Source: Mucilaginibacter sp. UR6-1 (lineage in GTDB: Bacteria > Bacteroidota > Bacteroidia > Sphingobacteriales > Sphingobacteriaceae). From it: a DNA stretch of 64,000 bases. The translations under genes and the position numbers were made by a program. The stretch lies in NCBI RefSeq assembly GCF_020880975.1, contig NZ_JAJIWP010000003.1:496001-560000 (forward strand), written 5' to 3'. Position 1 is the first letter of the stretch; every line of letters begins with the position of its first letter. The notes under the pieces were generated by a model. It was not told the origin of the DNA and did not search any database. It saw nothing but the letters and a program-made list of their open reading frames with translations. Positions 63,950-64,000 of the stretch are shown here, piece after piece.

Positions 63950-64000
63950 GATTTATTAATGAATTAGGCAAACAATTTTATTATTAAGTAATTATTATAG

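Noticed and set aside
1..64000. CRISPR array or known antiphage defence module
   Set aside because: No regularly spaced repeats and no Cas, restriction or toxin-antitoxin proteins were seen.

Overview
The window is a chromosomal segment of a Bacteroidota bacterium, most like the Sphingobacteriaceae (Mucilaginibacter or Pedobacter type). Evidence: a SusC/SusD pair, TonB-dependent receptors, GH95 and DUF4965 secreted enzymes, lipoproteins with a short Cys lipobox, a TTG-N20-TATATTTG promoter before tRNA-Lys, few Shine-Dalgarno sequences, and moderate GC. The species is an inference.

Layout. 1-1331: the start of a membrane protein gene running off the left edge, a VOC protein and a lipoprotein. 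1540-26497: a long-tailed (siphovirus-like) prophage structural block. Its order is unusual: small and large terminase, a tail-assembly chaperone pair with a T_TTT_TTT frameshift site, tail genes, tape measure, then protease-scaffold, major capsid protein, portal, connector, fibre, spike and a holin-like cassette. No integrase, repressor, replication gene or endolysin is present. Two twin-gene cassettes of secreted BamE-like paralogues bracket the tape measure gene. Each has its own short 5' motif and a 3' double hairpin, so they look like morons. 26502-28054: two tRNA-Leu genes, a YCF48/BNR-like secreted protein and tRNA-Lys. 28130-34681: housekeeping and unknown genes, including aspartate kinase, a Crp/Fnr regulator with ridA, and DUF808. 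34782-39122: a leftward, His-rich probable metal-acquisition locus (CxxC protein, TonB receptor, two DUF4625 lipoproteins). 39368-46021: GH95 alpha-L-fucosidase, a DUF4965 glutaminase-type protein and tandem alpha/beta hydrolases. 46241-51618: a tight three-gene operon for the end of lysine breakdown: aminoadipate semialdehyde dehydrogenase, HglS-like 2-oxoadipate decarboxylase/hydroxylase, and a D-2-hydroxyglutarate dehydrogenase-type flavoprotein.

51683-63893 is the most interesting region, a candidate SusCD-coupled phosphonate utilisation locus. It holds a phosphonatase-like HAD hydrolase that keeps the Schiff-base lysine, a FAD amine oxidoreductase of the phosphonate-associated family, a PhnZ-type HD oxygenase with all expected active-site residues, an MFS carrier, an XRE-cupin regulator, a SusC/SusD pair and two secreted alkaline-phosphatase-superfamily hydrolases. 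TAAAC/GTTTA palindromes stand before the hydrolase, the carrier-oxidase operon and susC, which suggests one regulon. The proposed flow is: SusCD takes up a phosphonate conjugate, periplasmic hydrolases trim it, the MFS carrier imports it, and the oxidase plus phosphonatase, or PhnZ, break the C-P bond. The families are recognised from sequence; the pathway assembly is inference.
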